Below are positions 1 through 12,300 of a DNA stretch of 64,000 nucleotides, piece by piece (within the stretch, counting starts at the first letter, position 1; every line of letters begins with the position of its first letter). Origin of the DNA: Pisolithus tinctorius. Lineage: Eukaryota > Basidiomycota > Agaricomycetes > Boletales > Pisolithaceae. The position numbers were made by a program, and so were the translations under genes. The stretch covers positions 372,001 through 436,000 of the forward strand of contig JANFAH010000036.1 of NCBI GenBank assembly GCA_024663395.1, written 5' to 3'. Below the pieces are notes generated by a model, which was given only the letters and a program-made list of their open reading frames with translations, did no database searches and had not been told where the DNA came from.

Positions 1-2380
1 TGAGAAGTGAGGAGTGCTTTGAAAGCAGAACCCATAAACTCTCCCCCTCGATCCGAATGGAGTGTCTGAAGGTGACAACCAGTTTGGTTTTGGGTTGAAA
101 CCAACCAGTTTGTGAAGGCAGTATAGGTATTGGATTTATTGCGAAGGTAGAGGCAAAAGCCAAAAGAAGAGTAGTCATCCAATAGAGTAAGAATGTATCT
201 TGAGCGGAAATAGGATTCCACTGGTAATTCCAAGAGGTCAGTATGGACAAGTTCAAGTGGTTTATTTGCACATTTCCAAGAAGGTTTAAATGCCTTGGAA
301 GACATTTTACCTTGTGCACAGCCTTTACAAGAGGATGTCTCCCCCTGTATAATAATTTTGGGAAGACCCAACTGGCATAGATGGCAAAGAATATTTTGAG
401 CCAGGTGTCCTAAATGATTGTGCCAAAGTACTTCTGGCAACAATGTTTTAACCAGAGGGCAAAGGACTGAAAAAGCAGTGGTAGGTGGAAGCAGTACACC
501 CACAAACCAATGTAATGGTGAAGTAGGTGAGGCTAATTTCGCCTCAAGTACAATCTGGCCATCTGGTGTTCGGATCACTTTGTTTGCCAGTGTCACTGTG
601 CTTCTATACCTGTTTTTAAGAAGTGCATTCCTAGAGCAAAGTCTCTTTGAAAACAAAGGACTGTATGCCACATTATGGAGAGTTAGGTTGTGTCCTGATT
701 CAAGACAAACAACCACTGTTCCAGATCCTAGAATATTAACCCATGCTTTGCCTGCAGTAGATGCAGCAACAGGTTGTGTAAACTCTTTATAGGATAGGAA
801 ATCGGTTTTAAAAGGAGTCACATGGTGTGATGCTGAATCCAACATCCAAATAGACTGACCTTTTGGTAAGTTCTTATGAGATAAGTGCACACCCAAAGGG
901 TAGCAGTCATAAGCATCGTAGGCATTCCTGTTGAACTCACCAGGGAAATATCCCGCAACTGAGTTGTTAGGATCATAATCTACCTCAGGATGGTTTCTGA
1001 AAAAGGAGAAACAAAGAGGTTTTACAGGAGTTGAATCTGGTACATTTTTATGAAAATCAGTCAAAGAGAAAGTGACATGACATTTTCAAAGTCTTCTGGA
1101 AGACTTATTAATATGTTGGTCTCCCTGTGGAGCCATAATGCCATCACTCTCAGCAATCCCATCCTGTACCATGTCTGCATGAGCCACATTGGTAATTGCC
1201 ATTCCATCTGAGGACAAGCTGGTGTGGCTATTATAAATCCAGTCCTTCCCATGAGGGGGAATGGATAACATCCTCTGTGGAGAGTTCACACTCTTCCATT
1301 GTGATGGTTCTGGTAGGGGTAGATCCACGTGGAGTGAACGCATGGCTTTTTGTGCACGAAGACAGATAGAACATGTACAGGGAGAATTAGACTGTGGAAT
1401 TTTGACACAAATGTTGACTGACTCAACTCGATCATTATAGGATCCCTGAATCTCATCCAGGAACCAGGAGGATAGTTCACCAGTACTACCATCAATACGG
1501 TAAGTCTGGGAGTTTCCGACATTTGACATAGCCATGTCAATGTCTTGCTGAGTGAGGTCAGGGTCATAGGTGGTAGCCTCACCAATGGTGTGTGAACCCA
1601 AAAAGGTTTCCATGTCAGGTGTGTATACATTCTCAACTGCTGGTGGAGCAGGAGAATATTCCAGAGTCTCGTCATGATTCATTTCGATAGCAGCAATATC
1701 AAAATCTTGAGCAGCATCAGGATTATAAGAATTATAAGGCATTTCAGCACCAGGATGGTACCGATCCTCATTAGAATAATCGTCATTATATTCTTCAATG
1801 GAGGCAAAGCCTACAGCTTCAGTGCCCTCTCCATTGGCTTCGAGAGCATTAGCTCAGGCTTTGCCCTTGCCTTTGCCTCGGTGACGATTTTGATTCTGGT
1901 TTTGATGACCAGAACCTTACTGCTGTTGTTGTTGTGGCTGCTGGTAAGGAGTATAACCACCACCATGACCATGATGAGATCCACCATGACCATGACCACC
2001 ACAACCTCCTCAGAAAGATGATCCTCCTCCAGATCGATGATCTTGAGTATTATGAGAGCCCCTGCAGATATTGCAGAGCAGGGGCTTGTTCATTCATGCA
2101 AGAAGTGAATTTCCTTCTTGTTTGACTGTAGTACCAGAGGTAGAAGGTTTTTCCTGTTGTGGAAGCATAGTCCTTCCAGACTTATGCGACCACACCTCTT
2201 TCATCCTGGGGATGACAGTGTCAGGACTGAGTTGGTCTGCAGCGATGCTTGACAGTATGTCAACTGGAGCTTGTTCCCAGGCTTGGGACATGGAGTGAAC
2301 CAAAATAAGAGCCTTGATTTTATTATTCAGGTCAATTCCTTGACCTTGAATGGCTGCCATTATCATGGAAATTTCCGCAA
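1..2380 (-). pseudogene. Copia gag(3')-protease-integrase fragment
   Basis: Read on the minus strand from 2380 down. The centre of gag ends near 2094 (contains NNKIKALILVHSM). A knuckle CNICRGSHNTQDH lies at about 2045-2085, followed by a Gly/His/Gln-rich stretch and an acidic linker (1086-1742). The protease has the motif LDSAS near 830-850; a Ser-Ala pair is unusual compared with the common DSGA/DSGC. The pre-integrase domain shows HLGHL near 410 and CKGC near 325. Integrase core aspartates sit in HTDLLE (about 245) and HSDRGGEF (about 55). TGA stops interrupt gag and the knuckle region. The catalytic Glu and everything downstream are beyond the window. Confidence 0.85.
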
Positions 2381-3034
2381 TGTAGGATAAGTCCAAGTAG
2401 CTGTTTAATACGAGCTAGATGGCTTAGATAACAACAATAATAAATGAAGGGAACGAATTGTTTGTCCCAAGGGATTCTGGACTGTCGGGACTAGAAGGAG
2501 AGACCCAGCGCTTCGTAGCAGTAGTGTTTTGTGACATGCGTGGCATGGTCTGCGGAGTAGTACTGGCAATGTGAGCGGTGCGAGCAGTATACGTAGTTCG
2601 TGCGCGGCGGAATGTGAGATGTGCGGTGTAGATAAAGTGGAAAGGAAACTTGTGGTGACCTTCCGAGTGCCAAAAGGTATCATTCTGTACCTAAGTACAG
2701 GGTTTTATATTCTGGACAAACCCGGAACCTAAGTAAGACAGGGTACAGTAAAGGAAAGCCGAGCGACAGCACGTGCAAACAAGACAGGCCGAACAGAGGC
2801 CGAGGGTATACTACAAGCACTAAAGGAATAGAGACCGTGATAAGAGAAAGAGTCCGAGGAAAAACAACAACCCGAGCACAGCGGCCGCGGGTATAGCACT
2901 GCGCGAGAGTGAGCAAGGGCGTGGGAAGGTAGTGTGTGAACAATGGTGAACGTGAGATGGGAGTGGACGTAACAGTAGTCACGGAACGGTTGATGATAGG
3001 GGCTCGTGCGTCCAGGGAATGCGGATTCCTTACA
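2381..3034 (-). repeat. 3' LTR of element A
   Basis: This 654-bp LTR (TGTA...TACA) is the same length as the copy at 21751-22404. The two differ by many scattered substitutions; those compared in the first 300 bases are transitions, mostly at CpG/TpG. On the minus strand an AT-rich box (AATATAAAAC, near 2700-2712) may be the promoter. Confidence 0.9.
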
Positions 3035-3072
3035 CCTGTGGGGGACTTAGATGCTGACCGTCCCTGGTCAGC
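3035..3072. repeat. Hairpin-bearing repeat, copy next to 3' LTR of A
   Basis: A 38-40-bp direct repeat of 13317-13356: both read CCTG, two variable bases, GGGGACTT, a short variable part, then a stem-loop. Here the stem is GCTGACC/GGTCAGC (3053-3059 and 3066-3072) with loop GTCCCT. The two copies flank the cargo-gene module of element A. Confidence 0.75.
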
Positions 3073-3254
3073 CACGTGATGCAGAGGACAAGAACAGCTT
3101 GCCGCATGGTGATGGCAACAGTGTGGTGCCGAGGGTTCGAGAACACCAGATGATTCCGTGTAGAAGCGAAGCAAACGTGGAGCCAAGGAATGCGAGAAGG
3201 CCGTTGAATACCGCGTATAGGCGTTCGGACCGATGACATAAGCGCCTCATGGCC

Positions 3255-3268
3255 GCTAAGTATATATT
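3255..3268 (+). promoter_or_regulatory. TATA-like box of the cargo gene
   Basis: AAGTATATATTTG about 85-90 bases upstream of the ATG at 3346, followed by a pyrimidine-rich leader. This is a reasonable fungal core promoter position on the plus strand, antisense to element A. Confidence 0.5.
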
Positions 3269-3345
3269 TGTTAGTGCGCGGCTCAAACCTTCGCATCAAT
3301 TTGATTCTCTCCCCCCCATCATCAACCGCTTCTATCGCTCTCATC

Positions 3346-6300
3346 ATGTCTGCTAGCCGTGCCCCCCGTCTCTCCCAACTCATTTGCACAGCCACTCCTG
3401 ACCCTGCAGAAGTGGAGAAGGCCACGCTGAAGGCAAGGTTCGCGACAGCTTCTGTGGCTCTCGTTGCCGAAGCCAAGTGCCTCCCGGATGACAAGGCGGA
3501 GCTGTGGGAGGAGAAGGTGATGTGGATGCGCCGATGGGAGGAGAAAACAGTAAGTGCACAGTTCGTTTGGGGCCCGCGGCATTGACAGTCTCCCAGGGGG
3601 AAGTGTACCCCATCGTCGAGCACAGGCAGGAGCTGGACGTCGACATCAAGATAGATGCAGCGGACGGGCCCGCGATTGCAGAGGCGGACGAGGCGTACAA
3701 GAGGTGGTCCGTGGAGGAGGTTGCAGCAGCTGTGCATGGGGGCGGTGATGAGGATGTGCGAATGGAGGAGGAGGTCGTGCAGGAGGTAGGAGAGGGGCAG
3801 GGGACGAGTGCGGCCGTGCTGGCTGCGATGGAACGGATGTCACACGTGGAGGTCCCGCAGCCAGCTCGCAAGGTAAGTACCCGCGTGTGCATGGAGTAGC
3901 GTTACTGACACCGCATCCACACAGCAATCTCGACAGACAATCGTCGAGAGCGACGACGATGGGAAGCCCAAGGTAACTGTCCCCCCAGGGCAGGTACTGC
4001 ACGCGGTGCCCTGCGTGCGGTGCACCATCAAGGGAACACCATGCTTCGGGCTGAGCGGCAAGACGTGCGATTGGTGCATGAAGATGAAGCAGGGCTGCGA
4101 AAAGTCCAGCAAGGGGTCAGGAAAAAGGGCGCAGGCTGGCACATCCATAGGTGAGTAGCGAGGTGTTACGCTGCGCTCACATGTTTCCCTTTTGCAGACA
4201 CTCTACGTACCTGTTTGCGCCCGTTCCCGCCTCCAGAGGCGTTCCGTTACCTCGCAAGCCGCTGTCTACACAGCTGAGCTTGCGTTCCGTATGTTTTCCC
4301 CTTTCCGTTTCCTTTTATGGTTGACCCCTGTCAACCCCGCGTTGTACTATACTCGGACATTACGTCCGCTTCCACTTCCTTCCGTGATCCGCTGGTGGCC
4401 CTGATCCACGCGGTCACGTGACGCGTTCACCCCGGGTGAACGCTCCACCTGTTTCATATATACGCGGTTAGTCCCTCGTCCCCCTGCGTTTAATCCCTCT
4501 CGCATAGCCGTCTACCCTTGCGCCCGCATCGCAATGACTCAGTCTTGCCTTGTTCGGACTCGGGTGAGCGACTATACGAGTATTCGAATGTTTGGTCCGC
4601 AGTACTGTACATACGTATATAAACCCGCATGTATCGTACTGGTCCTCCATTCGAAATCTACTTTGCAACCACCCTTAGCTCTGCGCGCTGTACCCCCGAG
4701 GACTCGCCAGTACGACTTCGGTTGGCCAAGACTAGTGTTCCGTCGCTAGTGAAGTTAAATTACGCGCCCCTCTCGCGCAGTCACGTGCTTGTGCTTCATC
4801 GCACTCGATTCGTGGCGCGATACGAGTCGTCGGCATAACAGAAGATTTCGAATCACCCGGACACATCAAAGCCCGGATTACCCTTCGGATACCTGTGGAC
4901 TGGAATCCTTGCTAGGCAAAATAGCCTGCAAAACGTCCACCTCCCGCCACCTCATCAGGAACCACTGGTTTAATATCAGTGAGCTAGCCCCTAACCCTCG
5001 GCACTAACCTTCCCCTTCGTCAACGTGTCTTCGCACCGCCAAGAAGAAGGAAGTCGGAGGCCTCCATCAGCAGCCTCCTCGTTCAAACCTCCCGTACCAA
5101 CTCGTAAAGGAAAAGAGGTTCTCCAAGCGAGACCACTTATTCGTCACCCTTCGGTTGACACACCCAAACCCCGTATAGGTCTTGAAGACCCGCCAGTAAG
5201 GCCCCAACTAGGGCAAGCGGCAGAATCGACCTCACCAGTTAACTTTACCTCATATCGAAACCCGGAGCCTCTCGGCTCAGAAATTGAAGAAACCCAAGGG
5301 CCAGCCGAACCAGCGGACCCCTTACTATCCGACTCATCTACCGATATCTACATACCCGCTTCCGCCGACCCGATGGCAGAAGAACTCGCCCACCAAACCT
5401 CTGGACTTTCGCTCCAGGACCCCTTCGCCAGCCAGAGTAAGGTTACTCCCGAAATGGCTGCGCATTTCTACAAGTCCCTCTTCAACCGAGATGTGGAAAA
5501 GCCTAAAGGCCCTCCCCGAGGATCCGAGGAGAAAGGAAAGGATCGCGACTCTAGGGGGAGCGGACTGAAAGAAATTGGCTTGAACAAACCCTTCTCGTAC
5601 ACCGGAGCTCACCAGGACTTCTCCGCCTGGTTGAGCAGCGTCAAACTCTACCTCGCCACCAATGAACACGTCTACTACGAGGATCAGTCCAAGATCGCCT
5701 TCGCCCTCTCTTACATGGGCAGTGGTTCGGCCCGCGCCTTCGCGGAAGCCTATGTCAACGAAAATACCACGGTACTCGGCGACCTCAAGATCTTCGACGG
5801 CTGGGATGAGTTCGTCGCTAAACTAAAGGAGACCTTCCAAGTAGGAGATGCCAAAGCGACCGCGCTAATTTACTTGTCGGCAATCTGCCAAGGAGACCGC
5901 TCCCTCGACGAGTATATCGCGGACTTCCGCAACTGCCTTAACAAGGCCCAGATCTCTACCAAGGACACCACCGCAGCGGTGTTCTTCGGCAAAGGCCTCA
6001 ACGAAGAAGTCAACAAGTGGATCCTTATGTCAGGCCCTAAACCCGACACAGTGGAAGACTGGATCCGCCAAGCTACTTCGGCACGCGTGGCTATGGCCAC
6101 TCTCAAGGTCTTCTCCGGAAAAGCAACTTTCCAAGACCGCTCCTATCTATGGAAGCAAGAACAAACTTCTCACGGATCAAAGTCATCTTCGTTTCCGAAG
6201 ACTCCGTACCGAGACCCTTACGCCATGGATGTTGATCGGAAGTCAAAGGTCCGATCACAGAGCGAAGCTCCTACCTGTTATGGATGCGGTAAGACAGGGC

Positions 6301-9300
6301 ACCTAAAGTCCAAATGCCCCTCGTCCGCAACAAACAGTAAGTCTTCCTCGGCCCAGAAATTCCGCACTCGCATCCTGGCAATGCTCGAGGAGTTCGACAA
6401 GAATTCCGAAGAGGAGGAAGATTCAGAACCAATCGACAATACCTGTGGGGAGAATGACGAACCCACAGACGACGGTGGTCCCAAGGGACAACCGGATTTT
6501 TGAAAGGCTCTCCTGGTGTAGCGTCAGGAAGAGAGCCTATAGTATCGCGAAAAGTAGAGGCTAAGATAGAGACCGAAAAAGTGTATGATTACGAACAAGA
6601 TATGTCAATCACTTCTATCGCTGGTTTCACTTACCTCGTCGATCGCCAAAACGCTACCGTCCGAACCATCCTCGACTCGGGCGCCGAAACCAATATCATC
6701 GATCCGGCTATAGTCGAAAAATACGAAATCCCGACGCGCAAGATTGCTCGCCCATGGGAGTCAAGAAGCTATAAAGGCAAAACCGGAGACTGGGTCACCC
6801 ACATCGCTTCCTTCAGAGCCAAGATCTGGGGAAAGACTATGCGCATCCGCGCGTATGTCCTCAAGCTCGGAAACTGGGAGTCCCTCCTTCTCGGAATGCC
6901 TTGGCTCAAAGAGCACAACCCCATAATCAGCTGGACCTCGAGAAAGCTGATCGGTTGGGGAGAGCTCGACCATGGCCTCGACAAAAAGAATCGCGTCCGG
7001 GGAACTGACTTCGCCAGGACCGTGAAAATATCCCGCACGTCTATTTCAACGAAACTCGAAGCTTCGCACGTCCAAGCAGAGGTTGATTTACCTTCGGAAT
7101 ACCGGGATTTCTCGGTAGTCTTCTCCGAAGAAGAAATCCCTCTTCCGCCACATCGCGGTTTCTTGGACCACGAAATCCGCTTGAAGCCCGGCTTCCAGCC
7201 GAAGAAAGGAGCGATCTACCCCCTATCCCTCGACGAACTCAAGGGTCTAGATGAGTTCATCGAGGAGAACCTCAAATGTGGAAAGATCCGCCCCTCGAAA
7301 TCTTCGCAGGCAGCCCCTGTCTTTTTTGTTGGAAAGAAAGACGGAAAAAGAAGACTCATCCAAGATTACCGGTACCTGAACTCTCACACAGTTACCGACT
7401 CGTACCCTCTCCCCGATGTCAAGACCCTCCTTGACGAACTCGCCGGCTCTCGTTACTTCGCCAAGTTCGATGTCCGGTGGGGCTTTACCAATATTCGGGT
7501 GAAGGAAGGAGACGAGTGGAAGGGGGCTTTCATAACCCCCAGAGGACTCTTTGAACCGACGGTAATGTTCTTCGGGCAGTGTAACTCACCGCCTACCTTC
7601 CAGAGGTACATGGACCATACGTTCGGAGAACTCAAAAATGAGAGAAAAGCCGTAATTTTCATGGATGACGTCACAGTCCACTCAAAAACTCGAGAAGGTC
7701 TTCGCGAAGCGGTCCGCCGCTTTCTGCAGATCGCCTCCAAGGAACACCTCCGCCTGAAATTGAAGAAGTGTACCTTCGAAACCGAAGAGGTAGAATTCTT
7801 GGGGTTCGTGATCCGTCAGGGTCAATACGAACCGTCGGAAATTAAAATCGAAGCCATCAAAACATGGCCCGCGCCGACGACTCTCAAGGAACTTCGGTCT
7901 TTCTTAGGCTTCTGCAACTTCTACCGGCAGTTCATTTCCGGCTTCTCGCAGACCGCCCGCCCGCTGCATGACCTCTCGAAGAAAAACGCAAAATGGACTT
8001 GGGGCTCGGAGCAAAGCTCCGCCTTTGAGGCACTCAAAAAGGCCCTCTCGTCTAAACCCGTTCTTCGTCTTCCGGACCTCCGGAAGCCCTTCGTACTCCA
8101 CACCGATGCCTCCAAGTTAGGCACCGGTGCCGTCCTGTCACAAGCCGACGACTCGGGAATTCTCCACCCCTGTGCGTATATGTCTCAGTCGCTAACAGGA
8201 GCGGAACAGAACTATCAGGTCTACGACCTGGAAATGCTCGCGGTAATGCGCGCCCTAAAGCAATGGCGCCCTTACCTCCTGTCCCCTCCAGAACCGACTC
8301 GGGTCTATACAGACCACCAAAATATCACTTATTACGCACAACCTCAAAAGCTTACAGCCCGACAAGCCCGCTGGCAAGCTACCCTACAGGAGTACCCGCT
8401 ACAGTTCGTCCACATCGCGGGAACGAAAAATTCTGCCGCCGACACCCTCTCGCGTCGCTCGGATTTCAATGCCGAGCCGGAAACCGTCTCCACCCTACTT
8501 CCGAAGGCCGTTTGGCTTGAGGGGGGGGTGAGACCCTCCGTTGTTTCCCTTTTCAAGATCGACCGAGCCGTCCCGGAGGTGCCCAACACCACTGCACCCC
8601 TTCGGAAGGTCTCTTTCAAAGAACCGGAACCTACTGAGCGCCCACCTGAGGAAAAGAAAAAGGCTCAGAAAGGTAAAGGACGTGTCTTCCAGCTGAACGC
8701 CGACTTGTACCAGGAGGTGAAGAAAGCTTCCGCGTCCCTGTCCGCCCCAGAAACAACGCAAGGGTCTGACGGAGTCAGAAGGAAGGGCAAAAGGATCTTC
8801 GTGCCGGAACCAGTCCGCCAAGACGTCCTTCGGCAGTACCATGACACCCCCGCTTTCGGACATCCCGGAGTAAAAGCTATGACGAAGAAAATGAACAAAT
8901 ACGTGTGGTGGCCTGGCATGTACCAGTCCATCCGGAACTACTGTAAAGGTTGCCCTTCGTGCCAAGCCAATAAGGTCAACACTCACCCGACTACTCCCCC
9001 TATCACCCCACACGACGTTGCAAAGAACCCCTTCCCCTTCAAACAGATCTCGATGGATCTGGTCACGGACTTGCCCCTATCCGGTGACAGATACGACTCT
9101 ATCCTAACCATCGTAGACCAAGGGCTCACCAAAGGCGCGTTCTTCCTACCGACTACCAAGACGGTAGACAGTGTCGGCATTGTGGACCTCTACCATGCCT
9201 ATGTCTACCCTCACTGGGGTGTGCCGGAAGCAGTCATATCGGACCGCGGTCCTCAATTTGTCTCCGCTTTCACTCGGGACCTCTACCGAGCACTCGGAAT

Positions 9301-12300
9301 CGAATTGAAGGCTTCCACCGCGTACCATCCGCAGACCAATGGCGAAGCCGAACGTGTAAACCAAGAGGTCGGGACCTACCTTCGCATGTACGCGGACGTG
9401 GACCCCCACGGCTGGCACACCAAACTTCCTGACGCTCAAATGGCGCATAACTCGCGCGTACACTCGTCCCACAACCAATCGCCTTACTCGCTCATGTACG
9501 GATTCGACCCCGCTCCCTACCCTACGGGACAACCCCCGCAGGAGTCACTCGCGGGTGATCGACTCGAGCAGTTGGCCGCCAACCGGGACGCCGCGATAAT
9601 CGCTCATAAGGAAGCCCAGGAGTTAATGAAATCACGATCAAAAGGGACCTACACGGAGTTCTCCGTAGGAGATAAGGTTTGGCTTGACGCCTCTGACCTG
9701 AAAAGGGATGTTCCGTTGAGAAAGCTTGCGCCCCGACGACACGGCCCGTTCGTAATATCCGAACGGATCAGCCCGGTCGCCTACAAGCTGCAGTTACCCC
9801 CTAACTGGCGGATCCACCCTGTTTTCCATGTGTCAAAACTTACTCCTTTCGTCGAAACGCGCGAATATGGCCCGGCACAACCCCCACCTCCACCAGAATT
9901 GGTAGGAGACGAGAACGAATGGGAAGTTGAGGCCATACTCAAGCACAAACGTGCGCGCAAGGTCAAGTCATCGTCTAAAGACCCCGGTTTAAGCCCGCAG
10001 CCAAAGTACCTCTACCTCGTCAAATGGCTCGGCTACCCGCACTCCCAGAACAGTTGGGAGAGCGAGGAAAACCTTATAAATGCTCCAGAGGTTCTCGGGG
10101 AGTACAAGCGCGTTCACAACCTCTAAACCGCTATGTCCTACACCCCCAACACTGAGAACCCCGGATCTGATTATTTCGACAATGACTTCCATGCCGACAT
10201 CGACGAACCATACGACCCTTCCCGTCCCTACTTCGATCGCTATGCCAGTACCCCTCCTCGCCTCTCAGAACCACCGGTACGCTCCCCCAGAGCGTTACGC
10301 ACCTCATCCCCCGCGGTATCCGCCCACTCCTCACATGGCGGTACCTACCAACCCCTTCACGACTCCGTCGCCTCCGCCACGCGCCCTTACCCGTACCCGG
10401 TCGTCCGCTCGGTCCCCTCCTCGCAGAGAGCCCGCAAGGACGCCCGCAAGGGAAAGTCCAAGGCTCACTCGGGACCATCCGAGCCTCGCTATGACGCCTC
10501 TTTCAGATCCTGCAACACTCCCCCGCTCTCCCAAGCCGGTTACAGATCTCCCTCCCCACTCCCTCGTGCTGGCCCATCCGCTCCAGCAGCTTCGGTCGCA
10601 CCGGCCGGTCTCTCGGCCCCCTCAGTCGCACCCACAGCCCCCGCCACAGGAAACTGGGTGGCTCCCGAGGCAAGCGTCTTCCTCGGTTACGTGCGGCTGC
10701 TTAACGACTTCGAACGCTGGGAGTCACACGGCTGGAGAGCAGGAGAGCGTCACGAACATCTACGGGTGTTGTCTAAGATCTTCAGAAGCTCAGAAGTGAT
10801 CGGCAAGCGCATCCACGACCAGGTGGCTACTGCAGAAGGGAGTTTCGAGGCCCATACGTACGAGAACGTCGACAGAGCCAACTCCGCCATCCTCCAAGAG
10901 GCCCTAAAGACCCAAGAGTCCGTAGTCAGGATCGTACACGAAGACTATGGACCCTCCCTCATTTCCTCCTTTCGCGCCTTCCTCGACAGAACTCCTCTCG
11001 ACGTCGTGGTCCGTGGGCTCCTCCCTCCGCAGGCTGAAACAGCGCCTCGAGGATCGAGCCTACCTTCGGACCCTTACCGAGAAGAAACACAGAAGGTCGC
11101 GGGAGAGGAAACCGGTCGTTCAGGGCCGGTACAACATGGATCCGGAGGAGGTGGAGAGGCTGTCGGAAATGTCGAGTCGAGGTGTCGCGATTGCTGGGAG
11201 AAGATTATACCGGGCCAAGGTCGAGAGCACTTCCAGGCCGTCGCAGACGCACTCGCGTCGGTCCCCTTCAACGGTTCCCCCCGCGACTGGCTCGATTTCT
11301 TCACGCGAGCCCGCGGTGACTCCGCTGGAAGAGCCCTCTTCTACGCTCCTCAGACATCAGGAGCTCTACCGGCAACTCCCTTCGTCCCTGTACCTATCTC
11401 CGCCCTCAGCAAACGGGAACTTGGTGGGCTCGTTCCCATCGATTGGCAGCATCCCCTCCATCAGTTCGCCTGCTACCGATGTTCACACCTTGGACATTGG
11501 TCGTCTAACTGCCCAGCTCGCGGTGGCAACTAACTCCGAAATCCGCTCCTGGGTGCAACAAGGTCTTTACCCGCCTTCGGAGGACCTCAGGCCTTGAGGG
11601 GGGGGTGATGTTACGCTGCGCTCACATGTTTCCCTTTTGCAGACACTCTACGTACCCGTTTGCGCCCGTTCCCGCCTCCAGAGGCGTTCCGTTACCTCGC
11701 AAGCCGCTGTCTACACAGCTGAGCTTGCGTTCCGTATGTTTTCCCCTTTCCGTTTCCTTTTATGGTTGACCCCTGTCAACCCCGCGTTGTACTATACTTG
11801 GACATTACGTCCGCTTCCACTTCCTTCCGTGATCCGCTGGTGGCCCTGATCCACGCGGTCACGTGACGCGTTCACCCCGGGTGAACGCTCCACCTGTTTC
11901 ATATATACGCGGTTAGTCCCTCGTCCCCCTGCGTTTAATCCCTCTCGCATAGCCGTCTACCCTTGCGCCCGCATCGCAATGACTCAGTCTTGCCTTGTTC
12001 GGACTCGGGTGAGCGACTATACGAGTATTCGAATGTTTGGTCCGCAGTACTGTACATACGTATATAAACCCGCATGTATCGTACTGGTCCTCCATTCGAA
12101 ATCTACTTTGCAACCACCCTTAGCTCTGCGCACTGTACCCCCGAGGACTCGCCAGTACGACTTCGGTTGGCCAAGACTAGTGTTCCGTCGCTAGTGAAGT
12201 TAAATTACGCGCCCCTCTCGCGCAGTCACGTGCTTGTGCTTCATCGCACTCGATTCGTGGCGCGATACGAGTCGTCGGCATAACACGAGGCTGTCCCAAC

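Larger units (their letters stand above)
4164..12285 (+). mobile_element. Chromovirus (Ty3/gypsy, Tf1/sushi type) element B
   Basis: The element is 8122 bp with 677-bp LTRs (TGTTA...TAACA) that differ at only three positions noticed. It has a perfect 5-bp target duplication CGAGG (4159-4163 and 12286-12290). It encodes gag, a pol with chromodomain, and a third ORF, and a purine tract precedes the 3' LTR. All protein domains are open, so this may be a recent and potentially active insertion. It sits in intron 3 of the antisense cargo gene of element A, in the same orientation as that gene. Confidence 0.95.

Noticed and set aside
1674..2021. Plus-strand ORF with Met/Thr repeats
   Set aside because: Shadow of the Gly/His-rich part of copia gag on the other strand.
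4192..4850. Short ORFs repeated identically at 4192-4838 and 11637-12283
   Set aside because: They lie in the two LTRs of element B and have no independent coding features.
8344..9532. Minus-strand ORFs of 90-170 codons within element B pol
   Set aside because: Antisense shadows of a strongly supported pol frame.
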